A DNA stretch of 64,000 bases from Flavobacterium tiangeerense. Lineage in GTDB: Bacteria > Bacteroidota > Bacteroidia > Flavobacteriales > Flavobacteriaceae. Positions 31,815 to 41,676 of the stretch are shown here, piece by piece (positions within the stretch are counted from its first letter, which is position 1; every line of letters starts with the position of its first letter). The stretch lies in contig NZ_VLKO01000003.1 of NCBI RefSeq assembly GCF_007830355.1, positions 248,231 through 312,230 on the forward strand, read 5' to 3'. The notes beneath the pieces are model-generated. The model was not told where the DNA came from, searched no databases, and was given only the letters and a program-made list of their open reading frames with translations. A program made the position numbers and the translations under genes.

Positions 31815-33458
31815 ATGGCTTTAGATACAATTAATCCAACAAACACTAATGCTTGGAAAAAACTGGAATTGCACTTTCAAACTATGCAAAAGGCAACAAT
31901 TCAAGATTTGTTCGAGTCAGATCCAGCAAGAACTGAAAAATTGAATATTCAATGGAATGATTTTTTAATAGATTACTCAAAAAATATCATTGATGAGGAA
32001 ACAGTTCAGTTGTTAGTAGAATTAGCAAATGAAGTTGGACTTAAAGCTGCTATTGCTGATTATTTTGATGGTACAGTGATTAATAAAACCGAGAGTAGAG
32101 CCGTGCTTCATACTGCTTTGCGTGCTGTTGAATCTGCAGTGGTCAATGTAGATGGGATAAATGTAATGCCCGAAGTATATGAAGTAAAAAATAAAATAAA
32201 AGGATTTACAAACGAAGTTGTTTCGGGTATACGAACTGGTTATACAGGAAAGCCTTTTACAGATATCGTAAATATAGGAATAGGAGGATCAGATTTGGGA
32301 CCAGCAATGGTAGTCGAGGCACTTCAGTTTTATAAAAACCATCTTAACGTTCATTTTGTTTCAAACGTGGATGGTGATCATGTTCAAGAGATTCTAAAAA
32401 AATTAAATCCTGAGACAACGCTTTTTGTAATTGTTTCAAAAACATTTACCACGCAGGAAACTTTAACGAATTCAGAAACGATTAAAGATTGGTTTCTAAA
32501 ATCAGCAAAACAAGAAGATGTTGCCAAGCATTTTGTTGCAGTTTCAACTAATCTTGAGAAAGTTACTGCTTTTGGAATAGATGCCAGCAACGTTTTTCCA
32601 ATGTGGGATTGGGTTGGCGGTCGTTTCTCTTTGTGGAGTGCAGTAGGTCTTACTGTCAGCTTATCAATAGGGTATGATAATTTTAATAGTTTGTTGAAAG
32701 GTGCTAATGAAATGGACGAGCATTTTAAGACAGCTGATTTTGATAAAAACATGCCTGTTTTATTGGCGATGTTGAGTGTTTGGTATAATAATTTCTTTGG
32801 TGCTGAAAGTGAAGCTTTAATTCCTTACACCCAGTACTTGCAAAAATTTGCACCTTATTTGCAGCAGGGTACCATGGAAAGTAATGGCAAAAGTGTTGGT
32901 CGAGATGGAAAACCTGTTAATTATCAAACAGGTACAATCATTTGGGGCGAACCAGGAACCAATGCACAACATGCTTTTTTTCAGTTGATACATCAAGGTA
33001 CAAAATTAATTCCAGCTGATTTCATAGGATTTGTTACTCCTTTATATGGAGATGCCAATCATCATGATAAGTTAATGTCTAATTTCTTTGCACAAACAGA
33101 AGCGCTGATGCACGGAAAATCTGCAACGCAAGTTCAAAAGGAATTTGATCTTCAAGGAATAATAGCTGAGAAAGCAGAATTCCTATTGCCCTATAAAATT
33201 TTCTCAGGTAACAAACCTACAAATACAATTTTAATTCAAAAATTAACTCCACATACTTTAGGTTCATTGATCGCTTTATATGAACATAAGATTTTTGTTC
33301 AAGGTATTGTTTGGAATATATTTAGTTTCGATCAATGGGGTGTTGAACTCGGTAAACAGTTGGCAAATTCTATTTTAGCGGAGATTACCACAAAAGAGGT
33401 TCAAAGTCATGATAGCTCTACCGCTTTTTTATTAAATCATTTTGTAAAAAATAAATAA
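31815..33458 (+). CDS. pgi: Glucose-6-phosphate isomerase
   Basis: A 547-residue glycolytic and gluconeogenic enzyme that interconverts glucose-6-phosphate and fructose-6-phosphate. Signature segments are [41 protein letters not shown], the [18 protein letters not shown] block, and the C-terminal [25 protein letters not shown]. The length agrees with the long bacterial/eukaryotic class. It is likely transcribed alone; the flanking gaps contain no strong terminator on its 3' side. Confidence 0.96.
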   Translation: MALDTINPTNTNAWKKLELHFQTMQKATIQDLFESDPARTEKLNIQWNDFLIDYSKNIIDEETVQLLVELANEVGLKAAIADYFDGTVINKTESRAVLHTALRAVESAVVNVDGINVMPEVYEVKNKIKGFTNEVVSGIRTGYTGKPFTDIVNIGIGGSDLGPAMVVEALQFYKNHLNVHFVSNVDGDHVQEILKKLNPETTLFVIVSKTFTTQETLTNSETIKDWFLKSAKQEDVAKHFVAVSTNLEKVTAFGIDASNVFPMWDWVGGRFSLWSAVGLTVSLSIGYDNFNSLLKGANEMDEHFKTADFDKNMPVLLAMLSVWYNNFFGAESEALIPYTQYLQKFAPYLQQGTMESNGKSVGRDGKPVNYQTGTIIWGEPGTNAQHAFFQLIHQGTKLIPADFIGFVTPLYGDANHHDKLMSNFFAQTEALMHGKSATQVQKEFDLQGIIAEKAEFLLPYKIFSGNKPTNTILIQKLTPHTLGSLIALYEHKIFVQGIVWNIFSFDQWGVELGKQLANSILAEITTKEVQSHDSSTAFLLNHFVKNK

Positions 33459-33670
33459 TATAAAATAGGTGGTAAAAAACCAATAATTATCTTAAAAACG
33501 GAAAGATTGATATATGAATAGTTTTTTAAATGAATTGATATGTCAGTTTTGACGTTTGTGATATATTTCTGATATTAAAATTAAAAATGTATTATTTTTT
33601 TGTCTTTTTAAATCTTAATTCTATAGATAAATAGTTATAAATTTGGCGTTATTGTTAAGTTTAATTTAAA

Positions 33671-33779
33671 AATATGTAAAAAAAATACATATTCATTGAT
33701 TTTTTCTAATTTCTTACTTTGGCAAGTAAGTATATTTAACATTGCGTTAACTTACTTAACTAAATTTGTTATAATTTTG
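33671..33779 (+). promoter_or_regulatory. Promoter region with dyads upstream of the TonB-dependent receptor
   Basis: A -7 box TAATTTTG is at 33772-33779. Upstream are three dyads: AATATGTA/TACATATT (33671-33678 and 33686-33693), CTTACTT/AAGTAAG (33713-33719 and 33724-33730) and GTTAA-N5-TTAAC at about 33746-33760. They could bind a regulator. The gap 33459-33670 holds nothing else that I can support. Confidence 0.5.
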
Positions 33780-33803
33780 CCAAATATTAATTAATAAATA
33801 ACA

Positions 33804-36593
33804 ATGAAGACAATGAAAAATTGGTTACTCACTGGATTAATGTTTTTTGTAGTTTCAGCAGTTTTTTCTCAAGGAAAAATTACAGGAACTATTACAGATG
33901 GTCAAGGTTCTTTACCAGGTGCAAATATTGTAATTAAAACTACAAAATTTGCTGCTACTGCAGGTTTTGACGGTAAATTTTCTATTAATACTTCCGTTAA
34001 ATCAGGAGAATTAGTTATTTCTTTTATAGGTTTCGAGCCTAAAACAGTTTTGTTTTCAGTTGAAAATGGAGCTACTCTTAATTTAGGAAGAATTGTTCTA
34101 GTTTCTGATTCTAATCAACTGGAAGAAATTGTTGTTAGAAGTTCGGTAATCGATATTGCAAGAGACAGAAAAACGCCTGTTGCAGTTTCTACAATTAAAG
34201 CTTCTGAAATTCAGGAAAAATTAGGGTCTCAGGAATTTCCTGAAATTTTAGCGAATACTCCTTCAGTATATGCTACCAAATCAGGTGGTGGTTTTGGAGA
34301 TTCAAGAATCAATATTCGTGGTTTTGATCAAAGAAACATTGCGGTAATGATTAATGGAATGCCTGTAAATGACATGGAAAACAGTGCGGTTTTCTGGAGT
34401 AACTGGGCAGGTTTGTCAGATGTTACTTCTGCAATGCAAGTTCAAAGAGGTTTAGGTTCTTCTAAATTGGCTATTTCTTCTGTAGGAGGTACTATCAATA
34501 TAGTTACAAAAGCTTCTGATATGAAACAAGGTGGTAATATTGCATCTACTTTTGGTAATGCAAATTATCTAAAAACACAAGCGTCTTATTCTACTGGTAA
34601 AATGGAAAATGGTCTTTCGGCTTCTGTTTTGTTGAGTCAAACACGTGGTGATGGTTATATAGATGGAACTAAGTTTCAAGGTTATAATTATTTTCTTGCA
34701 TTTGGTTATGAAATAAATAAAGACCACTCAGTTCAATTTACATTCACGGGTGCTCCTCAATGGCATAATCAAAGATCTGCTGCTCCAACAATTGCAACTT
34801 ATCAGAAATATGGTAGCAATGATGATCCGAATACTAGATACAACTCAGACTGGGGTTATTTAAATGGACAAGAGTATAGTTTCAGAACTAACTATTATCA
34901 CAAACCCGTAGGTTCAATCAACTGGGATTGGAAAATAAACGAAACAACTAAGTTGTCAACTGTACTTTATGGATCTTGGGGTCGTGGAGGAGGTTCTAAT
35001 GGTGCTGGAGCAATAAGAGGAAATAGATTTTTTGCAGATCCTTTGAGAACAGCAAATGGTTTAATTAATGTAGACTTGATACAAGCTTATAATTCTGGCC
35101 AACCTGTTGTTATTGGTGGAAGTACAGTTACAAGAGCTAAAATAGGCGGAGCATATCAAAATAGTGCTTCGACAACTAATAATAGCACTAATGGTATTTC
35201 TCAAATCGCTTCGGTTAACTCTCATAATTGGTATGGTGGTGTGATGAACTTGAATAAAAGATTAAATGAAAACTTAGTTTTAGATTTTGGTTTTGATGCA
35301 AGAACTTACAGAGGTATACATTACCAAGTGTTAAATGATTTGTTGGGTGCTGGTAATTATTCTGATAATACAGATGTTAACAATGTTAATGGAACAGGTG
35401 TTCAGGTTCCAAGGATTTTAACTAATACTTATGAAGCAAGACCAAAGGCAAATCCTTTTTACAGCGTTGATCAAGAAAAGATTAATTATAATAATGACGG
35501 TCTTGTTAGATGGTATGGTGCTTTTACTCAACTAGAGTATAGTAAGAATAATCTTACCGCATTTGTTCAGGGAGCAGTTTCTCAACAAGCTTTCAGAAGA
35601 GATGATTACTTTAAGTACAAAACAACTGATCCTTTATATTCTACAGATTATGAAAATATTCTTGGAGGAAACGTAAAAGGAGGAGCTAATTATAATTTTA
35701 ATGAAAACCATAATGTTTTTGTTAATGCAGGTTACTATTCAAAACAGCCATTCTTTAATGCGGTTTATCCTAATAATGCTTCTGTGTTAGGTGCAAATTT
35801 AACAAATGAGAAAATTACAGGATTAGAAGCTGGATACGGTTTTCGTTCAGCTGTTTTTAATGCTAATTTAAACGTTTACCATACTAATTGGAAAGACAGG
35901 TACCAAAGATCTTCTGACCAGGCTCTTGATAATCCAGGTGGTTATTATGATTTCTCAGGGATTACAGAAATCCACTCTGGTGTAGAACTTGAAGCTAATG
36001 CAAAAGTTAATGATCAGTTTAAAATAAACGCGATGTTCTCAGCTGGAAAATGGGTTTATGATGGAAATAGTGAAAGCAATAGATATGATAATGCAAATAA
36101 TCCAATTGGTGGAGGTACGTCAACAACTTTATATTTAGATAAAGTTAAAGTTGGAGATGCTGCTCAGCTTACAGCTTCTTTGGGAGCTTCTTATGAAGTC
36201 ATTAAAAGAGTTACATTAGATGCTAATTACAGATATTCAGATAAATTATACGCTTCTATTTCTCCAGGAAACTTTACTTCTGCGACTAATAAAGGTTCTT
36301 TAGAGTTGCCTTCTTATGGATTGATGGACGCTGGTTTTTCTTATAAAATGCTTGTAGGTAAAAACAAAGATAATTCTGTGAATTTCAGATTGAATGTAAA
36401 TAATGTTTTAAATGAAGTTTACATTGCAGAATCAAGAACAAATATTTTTGCAAATGATAATGTAAGTTCAACTAATGCAGCATTGGGAACTTATGCATCA
36501 AACAACAGACTATATAATGGTGTTGCAAATGCAAATCAAGTTTTCTTCGGTTTTGGAAGAACTTGGAACTTTAGTTTACGTTACAATTTCTAA
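33804..36593 (+). CDS. TonB-dependent receptor with carboxypeptidase-regulatory-like domain
   Basis: A 929-residue outer-membrane receptor. It has a signal peptide (ending near VFSQG), a CarboxypepD_reg-like N-terminal domain (GKITGTITDGQGSLPGANIV... to FIGFEPKTV), a plug domain (TPVAVSTIKASEIQEKLG, RGFDQRNIAVMINGMPVNDM, VQRGLGSSKLAISSVGGTIN), and a large beta barrel ending in the strand FSLRYNF. Substrates of such SusC-like receptors are carbohydrates, peptides, siderophores or other ligands. No SusD-like partner or heme/siderophore gene is adjacent, so the ligand is unknown. A strong terminator follows. Confidence 0.92.
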   Translation: MKTMKNWLLTGLMFFVVSAVFSQGKITGTITDGQGSLPGANIVIKTTKFAATAGFDGKFSINTSVKSGELVISFIGFEPKTVLFSVENGATLNLGRIVLVSDSNQLEEIVVRSSVIDIARDRKTPVAVSTIKASEIQEKLGSQEFPEILANTPSVYATKSGGGFGDSRINIRGFDQRNIAVMINGMPVNDMENSAVFWSNWAGLSDVTSAMQVQRGLGSSKLAISSVGGTINIVTKASDMKQGGNIASTFGNANYLKTQASYSTGKMENGLSASVLLSQTRGDGYIDGTKFQGYNYFLAFGYEINKDHSVQFTFTGAPQWHNQRSAAPTIATYQKYGSNDDPNTRYNSDWGYLNGQEYSFRTNYYHKPVGSINWDWKINETTKLSTVLYGSWGRGGGSNGAGAIRGNRFFADPLRTANGLINVDLIQAYNSGQPVVIGGSTVTRAKIGGAYQNSASTTNNSTNGISQIASVNSHNWYGGVMNLNKRLNENLVLDFGFDARTYRGIHYQVLNDLLGAGNYSDNTDVNNVNGTGVQVPRILTNTYEARPKANPFYSVDQEKINYNNDGLVRWYGAFTQLEYSKNNLTAFVQGAVSQQAFRRDDYFKYKTTDPLYSTDYENILGGNVKGGANYNFNENHNVFVNAGYYSKQPFFNAVYPNNASVLGANLTNEKITGLEAGYGFRSAVFNANLNVYHTNWKDRYQRSSDQALDNPGGYYDFSGITEIHSGVELEANAKVNDQFKINAMFSAGKWVYDGNSESNRYDNANNPIGGGTSTTLYLDKVKVGDAAQLTASLGASYEVIKRVTLDANYRYSDKLYASISPGNFTSATNKGSLELPSYGLMDAGFSYKMLVGKNKDNSVNFRLNVNNVLNEVYIAESRTNIFANDNVSSTNAALGTYASNNRLYNGVANANQVFFGFGRTWNFSLRYNF

Positions 36594-36615
36594 AATAGAA
36601 CTAATTTAATATTTA

Positions 36616-36653
36616 AAAACGGCATCTGCTTTTAGCAAGATGCCGTTTTTTTT
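36616..36653 (+). terminator. Terminator after the TonB-dependent receptor
   Basis: AAAACGGCATCT...AGATGCCGTTTT stem with a short loop and a long T run. Confidence 0.88.
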
Positions 36654-36695
36654 ATGTCTTTTTTTATTATATTTGTTAAAACAAAAAAAGTATTT

Positions 36696-37118
36696 ATGTA
36701 CCATTTTATTCAAAAATTTCATTCGGGCTGGGCGTATCTAGCACTTTTAATCCTAGTTGTTGCGGTTGTTAATTCTTTAATAGGATTGTTTTCTAAAAAG
36801 GATTTTACTTCAAAAGATCGAAAAATAGCATTATTTGCTTTGATTGCAATTCACATTCAATTATTAGTTGGAATTATTTTATATTTCGTTTCGCCATTAG
36901 GGTTAGATTCTTTTGGTCAAATGCAGGATAAAGCGTTGCGCTTAACTTCTCTAGAGCACCCGTTGATTAATATTATTGCCATTGTCCTTATTACAATAGG
37001 TTGGTCTAAACATAAAAAATTTGTTTCAAGTGAATCTAAATTTAAAACGTTTTCTATTTTTTACGGTATTGGTTTGCTTCTTATTTTAAGTAGGATTCCA
37101 TGGAAATTATGGTTGTAA
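36696..37118 (+). CDS. Four-helix membrane protein, cytochrome b-like annotation in relatives
   Basis: A 140-residue inner-membrane protein with four hydrophobic segments and histidines on or near them: HSGWAYLALL near residue 8, IAIHIQLLVGIILYF, SLEHPLINIIAIVLITIGWSKH. Relatives in flavobacteria are often named cytochrome B, and the paired histidines would suit heme binding; that is an inference. The ATG at 36696 is preferred over the earlier in-frame ATG at 36654, which overlaps the terminator. A GAAA-loop terminator follows. Confidence 0.65.
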   Translation: MYHFIQKFHSGWAYLALLILVVAVVNSLIGLFSKKDFTSKDRKIALFALIAIHIQLLVGIILYFVSPLGLDSFGQMQDKALRLTSLEHPLINIIAIVLITIGWSKHKKFVSSESKFKTFSIFYGIGLLLILSRIPWKLWL

Positions 37119-37126
37119 AAACCTGT

Positions 37127-37154
37127 AAAAGCTCTAGAAATAGAGCTTTTTTTA
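37127..37154 (+). terminator. Terminator with GAAA loop
   Basis: AAAAGCTCTA-GAAA-TAGAGCTTTT: a perfect 10-bp stem followed by T residues. Confidence 0.88.
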
Positions 37155-37198
37155 TCTAGGTATGGTTTTTGCAATTTTGTTCAACTAATACATAATAC

Positions 37199-37726
37199 AT
37201 GAAAAAATCAATTACTTTATTTATTTTTATAGCAATGGTAAGTATTGCTGTTTGTCAAAGATCTGTAGCGACAAAGCAGAACGTCTCTAATACTAAAGTT
37301 TCTTCTGTAAAAGGAGCAAGTAATAAAGGTCTAGTAGAAAAAGACTCCATCAAAAAAGAAAGAGCTATTACCGATATTCAGGAGAAAAAAGCTGATTCAA
37401 TGATGGCGACTTTGGGAACATTCAAATTGTATAAAAAAGAGTCTCATGCCTCATATTACGCCGATAAATTTAATGGTAAAAAAACATCTAGTGGCAGACG
37501 ATTTGATAACTCTAAGCTTACTGCTGCTCATAAAAAGCTTCCTTTTGGGACAAAAGTTAGAGTAACAAATGAAAAAAACGGAAAATCTGTAATTGTTGAA
37601 GTTATAGATCGTGGTCCCTTTGTTAGATCAAGAGAAATTGATTTAACCAAACGTGCTTTTATGGAAATTGCTTCTAATAAAGGTAGTGGTGGAATGCTTG
37701 TTACACTTGAAGTATTAAACAATTAA
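37199..37726 (+). CDS. RlpA-like double-psi beta-barrel protein
   Basis: A 175-residue exported protein with a short signal peptide and a C-terminal double-psi beta-barrel domain of the RlpA family (HASYYADKFNGKKTSSGRRF, LPFGTKVRVTNEKNGKSVIV, VIDRGPFVRSREIDLTKRAF). RlpA proteins act on glycan strands of peptidoglycan at the septum in some bacteria (lytic transglycosylase on naked glycans). There is no SPOR domain, so septal targeting is not evident. The stop codon directly touches the stop of the convergent CYTH gene. Confidence 0.85.
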   Translation: MKKSITLFIFIAMVSIAVCQRSVATKQNVSNTKVSSVKGASNKGLVEKDSIKKERAITDIQEKKADSMMATLGTFKLYKKESHASYYADKFNGKKTSSGRRFDNSKLTAAHKKLPFGTKVRVTNEKNGKSVIVEVIDRGPFVRSREIDLTKRAFMEIASNKGSGGMLVTLEVLNN

Positions 37727-38194
37727 TTACCATTCCTTAAAAGGTAAGATAATTAAGTTAGAGTTATAGTAGCGTTGTTCTCCTGTGACTTCATCTCCAA
37801 GCCAATTGGGTTTGTCAAATTTTTCGTTCTCAGAACTCAATTCGATTTCTGCAATGATTAGCCCTTCATTATCTCCATAAAATTCATCTACTTCATACGT
37901 ATGATTCCCAAACGGTATTTCGTATCTTGTTTTTGTGATAGCTCCTTTTTCGCACAACTTAAATAGTTCTTTGGCTTCTACCAGTGGTATCTCTTTCTCC
38001 CATTCGTATCTCGAAGTTCCAGATTCGTTTGAAATTCCTTTTATTGTAAGGTATCCTTTTTCATTTTTAATTCTTACTCGTACCGTACGTTCAGGATTTG
38101 AACTTAAATATCCTTGAAATACAATGCTTTTCGTGTGAATTTCTTCTTTAAAGGATTGATTTTTTACAATAAATTTTCTTTCAATTTCAATCAT
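37727..38194 (-). CDS. CYTH-domain protein (inorganic triphosphatase family)
   Basis: A 155-residue CYTH (TTM) fold enzyme. It has the N-terminal EIERKF motif, the RVRIKNEKGYLTIKG strand pair and the C-terminal EIELSSENEKF acidic strand that line the tunnel for triphosphate and metal. Members hydrolyse tripolyphosphate, thiamine triphosphate or act as adenylate cyclases; single-domain bacterial forms of this size are mostly triphosphatases. The gene is alone on this strand and its 3' end abuts rlpA without spacer. Confidence 0.88.
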   Translation of the reverse strand: MIEIERKFIVKNQSFKEEIHTKSIVFQGYLSSNPERTVRVRIKNEKGYLTIKGISNESGTSRYEWEKEIPLVEAKELFKLCEKGAITKTRYEIPFGNHTYEVDEFYGDNEGLIIAEIELSSENEKFDKPNWLGDEVTGEQRYYNSNLIILPFKEW

Positions 38195-38374
38195 AGTATT
38201 TTTGTTATTAGCAATTCAAATGTATTGTTTTTTATTTTAAGTTCTTATTCTCGATACAGAATTGTATTTTTCTTTGCTTTCAAATTAGTTTTTATCGTAA
38301 GCGGTATTGATTTTTGTTATCAAAGAAATCGTCATTCCATTTTTTGAATTGTAAATTTACATAAAATCTTATTC

Positions 38375-40477
38375 ATGAAATTTTTTTCAAAACCTACTGG
38401 TAAACCAACGTATGAATCCGTTTTCAAAAACTTTTTTGAAAGTAGCTCTAGCGGTTTTATTCCTAATGTATCCTATGATCTCTTGGTACGGTTGGTAAGC
38501 ATCCTTAGACCCTCAAGAAAAGAATTAAAGAAAACTGTTGACTTGCGGGATTTGATTTCTTTTTTAGAACAAAATCCATCTCTTTGTGAACAATTTTCCT
38601 TGTATTTGAAATTAGTATTAAAGGATTTAAAGTTCAATTCGGTACTATCTGATGCAGCCATATTGCAAGATGTAGATTTTATTTTCGAATTAAAGAAACG
38701 AATTGTAGCGAATTTTCTTCCTTTTCAACCAGAAAAAGACAGTTTAGAGTTTGTCTTGAACCAAATATTTTATTTGCCAACAGATGGAGATTGGATTAGT
38801 ACTATTTCGATTATTCAGTTAGAGTTTTTATTCAATTTATTAGAATTAGAAACTATTTATGGCTCAGGACCCGCTAATTTTGCCTTGTCTGAGGTGATGA
38901 TGTCCATGCATGTCATTACCCAGCGTGTTAGCGGTCGTGCCATGGAAAGGGAAGTGATCAAGATGGTTCCTGAATATGAGCAATTACAAAGTCCTTTTTC
39001 TGCTTTTGAAAAAGAATTATTTTTGATTGAGGATCGAATAAAAGAATTAAAGGAACATTTTATCACTCCTGATGATTTGTCTTATCAACAACTTTTGGTC
39101 TTGCATAAACAATGTTTGGATTTTGTAAATAAGGCGTTTCATAATAGTAGTAAGTTTGGCATATCGCTCCGTGTGAACCAAAATCTATTAAAAATAAAAC
39201 AACAGTTAGAACGATTAGAATTTTTAATTTCCTTGATAGTTGTTTCGGATGTAAATGGAACTACAACAAACACAATACGACTTGGTATACAATTAATTCA
39301 ATTTAACTGTTATAAGAGTAATATTCGAAAATTTATTGCCGAGAGTACACAACTTTTATCTTATGAAATCACTCAGCACACGGCTAAGACAGGTGAGCAC
39401 TACATAACCGAAACCCGAAAAGAATATTTTAAGATGTTGCGGACTGCAATAGGTGGTGGTTTTATAGTAGGAATATTGTGTTTGATTAAAATTGCGCTTT
39501 CAAAAGTTGAAACTAGTCTTTTTGGTCATGCTTTTTTGTATAGTATGAATTATGCATTTGGATTTATCTTAATTTATGTTTTAGGGTTTACATTAGCCAC
39601 AAAGCAACCAGCAATGACAGCATCAGCATTGATAAAGGCTTTAGAGGATGGTGCTTCTAAAAAAGGGAAAGAAATAGAAAAATATACGGCTTTTTCCATT
39701 TTATTTGCTCGTGTATTTCGATCTCAATTTATAGCCTTTGTTGGAAACGTTCTTATGGCGTTTCCGGTTTCGTTATTTGGTATATGGATCATAGATTATT
39801 ATTTTAATTATAATATTGCTGGATCAAAATGGGAAAACTTAGTTCAAGATTTAAGTCCAATACATTCCCTAGCTATGTTGCATGCCGCTATAGCCGGTGT
39901 TTTCTTATTTTTATCGGGTATTATTTCAGGTAGTGTTGCAAATAGGGACAAGCACAATCAGGTTTATTATAGAATTGCTGAAAATCCTTTTTTAAAACGA
40001 AATTTAGGCATCCAAAAGACTTTGGCATTATCAAAATTATATGAAAAACGCTGGGCTGGTATTATTTCAAATTTTTGGTTTGGTATTTTCATGGGTAGTA
40101 CAGCTTCATTTGGGTTGTTTGTAGGGTTGAATTTAGATATTAGACACATTACCTTTGCTAGTGGGAATCTTGCTTTAGCGTTATATGGATCTAATTATCA
40201 AGTAAGTCAAACAATGCTATTTTTGGGTATTTTTGGTATTGGAATTATAGGGTTAATCAATTTCCTCGTCAGTTTTAGTCTTTCATTAGGTCTCGCTTTT
40301 CGTTCTAGAGGAATGTCTTGGTTTGAATTGAGGCATATAGCAACCTCTATATGGAGGCATTTTAAAACTAAACCCTTGAGTTTCTTTTTCCCAACGGAGA
40401 GTAAAAATAAAACTGCCGTTATTGAAAACTATTTACAAATAGATAATGCTAAGGATGATAGTCATAAAAAAGTTTAA
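38375..40477 (+). CDS. Gcr-type 'site-specific recombinase' family membrane protein
   Basis: A 700-residue protein that matches the SpecificRecomb (gonococcal Gcr) family. The N-terminal half is soluble and helical. From about residue 355 there are six or so clear membrane segments (GGGFIVGILCLIKIAL, YAFGFILIYVLGFTLA, FVGNVLMAFPVSLFGIWII, AIAGVFLFLSGIISGSVA, and two more near the C-terminus), separated by conserved loops such as TKQPAMTASAL. I see no integrase or resolvase motif, so the recombinase name is doubtful. It is followed after 24 bases by dinB. Confidence 0.75.
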   Translation: MKFFSKPTGKPTYESVFKNFFESSSSGFIPNVSYDLLVRLVSILRPSRKELKKTVDLRDLISFLEQNPSLCEQFSLYLKLVLKDLKFNSVLSDAAILQDVDFIFELKKRIVANFLPFQPEKDSLEFVLNQIFYLPTDGDWISTISIIQLEFLFNLLELETIYGSGPANFALSEVMMSMHVITQRVSGRAMEREVIKMVPEYEQLQSPFSAFEKELFLIEDRIKELKEHFITPDDLSYQQLLVLHKQCLDFVNKAFHNSSKFGISLRVNQNLLKIKQQLERLEFLISLIVVSDVNGTTTNTIRLGIQLIQFNCYKSNIRKFIAESTQLLSYEITQHTAKTGEHYITETRKEYFKMLRTAIGGGFIVGILCLIKIALSKVETSLFGHAFLYSMNYAFGFILIYVLGFTLATKQPAMTASALIKALEDGASKKGKEIEKYTAFSILFARVFRSQFIAFVGNVLMAFPVSLFGIWIIDYYFNYNIAGSKWENLVQDLSPIHSLAMLHAAIAGVFLFLSGIISGSVANRDKHNQVYYRIAENPFLKRNLGIQKTLALSKLYEKRWAGIISNFWFGIFMGSTASFGLFVGLNLDIRHITFASGNLALALYGSNYQVSQTMLFLGIFGIGIIGLINFLVSFSLSLGLAFRSRGMSWFELRHIATSIWRHFKTKPLSFFFPTESKNKTAVIENYLQIDNAKDDSHKKV

Positions 40478-40501
40478 GTAATTGTATAATGCGCAACTTG
40501 G

Positions 40502-41584
40502 ATGCAAGAAGAAGTGTCAAATAGAAAAATTATCCATGTAGACATGGATGCTTTTTATGCATCGGTAGAACAAATGGATAATCCTGCCTTAAGAGGAAAA
40601 CCAATCGCTGTTGGTGGTTCTGAGGTGCGTGGCGTAGTGTCCGCAGCAAGCTATGAAGCTAGGAAGTTTGGCGTTAAAAGTGCTATGAGTGGTATTGTAG
40701 CTAAGAAAAACTGTCCTGATCTTATATTTGTTAAACCACGTTTTGATCGGTACAAAGAAATTTCAAAACAAATTCAAAAAATCTTTTACGATTATACAGA
40801 TCTTGTTGAACCATTATCTCTAGATGAAGCTTATCTAGATGTAACCCATAACAAAAAGGGAAATCCGAGTGCAACCTTATTAGCGCAAGAAATTAGAGCA
40901 CGAATTTTTAATGAAGTTGGACTTACTGCTTCGGCAGGGATATCAATTAATAAATTTGTTGCAAAAGTTGCTAGTGATTATAACAAACCAAATGGCCAAA
41001 AAACAGTTAATCCTGATGAAGTCATTTCATTTCTTGAGGCTTTACCTATTAGGAAATTTTATGGAGTTGGTAAGGTTACTACTGAGAAAATGTATCAACT
41101 AGGTATTTTTACCGGAATAGAGTTAAGAGACAAATCAGTAGCTTTTTTAGAAAAACATTTTGGTAAAATGGGAAACTACTTTCATGATGTGGTTAGAGGA
41201 ATACATAATAGCCCTGTAAAAAGTTCCCGAATAGCAAAGTCCGTGGCAGCAGAGCATACCTTTGATATCAATCTATCATCAGAAATTTTTATGATAGAAA
41301 AATTAGAAATGATTGCATCCTCATTAGAAAAAAGATTAAAAAGACACAACGTTTCTGGTAAAACGGTGACTTTAAAAATTAAGTACAGTGATTTTACACA
41401 ACAAACTAGAAGTAAAACGTTACCTTATTTTATTGCAGATAAATCTCTTATTTTAGAAATTGTTAAAGAATTATTGTATCAAGAACGGCTTAAAAATTCG
41501 GTAAGGCTATTAGGGATTTCAATGAATAACTTAAACACCGATGAAAAAAAATTTGTAGTAGTTCAGTTAAAATTTGAATTCTAA
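40502..41584 (+). CDS. dinB: DNA polymerase IV
   Basis: A 360-residue Y-family translesion DNA polymerase. Catalytic motifs are HVDMDAFYASVEQ near the N-terminus and EPLSLDEAYLDVT with the second acidic cluster; the steric-gate position lies in FYASVE. A helix-hairpin-helix region (LPIRKFYGVGKVTTEKM) and a C-terminal little-finger domain follow. The length is as in E. coli DinB. No beta-clamp motif was assigned with confidence. No LexA-type operator was recognised upstream. The gene lies 24 bases after the Gcr-type gene and may share its transcript. Confidence 0.94.
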   Translation: MQEEVSNRKIIHVDMDAFYASVEQMDNPALRGKPIAVGGSEVRGVVSAASYEARKFGVKSAMSGIVAKKNCPDLIFVKPRFDRYKEISKQIQKIFYDYTDLVEPLSLDEAYLDVTHNKKGNPSATLLAQEIRARIFNEVGLTASAGISINKFVAKVASDYNKPNGQKTVNPDEVISFLEALPIRKFYGVGKVTTEKMYQLGIFTGIELRDKSVAFLEKHFGKMGNYFHDVVRGIHNSPVKSSRIAKSVAAEHTFDINLSSEIFMIEKLEMIASSLEKRLKRHNVSGKTVTLKIKYSDFTQQTRSKTLPYFIADKSLILEIVKELLYQERLKNSVRLLGISMNNLNTDEKKFVVVQLKFEF

Positions 41585-41650
41585 CCACTCATTTGTAGTT
41601 GAACAATGGTTAAAGTTGGTAAAATAATATTTTTTCATTATCAATAAATA

Positions 41651-41658
41651 TACTTTTG
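41651..41658 (+). promoter_or_regulatory. -7 promoter box for the PAS gene
   Basis: TACTTTTG matches TAnnTTTG. The box covers the TTG at 41656, which therefore cannot be the start codon; the ATG at 41677 is used instead. Confidence 0.55.
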
Positions 41659-41676
41659 ACCAATAATGTAAACATC

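Noticed and set aside
38114..38347. 77-codon open frame between the CYTH gene and the Gcr-type gene
   Set aside because: It lies partly antisense to the CYTH gene, has low-complexity composition, and shows no family signal.
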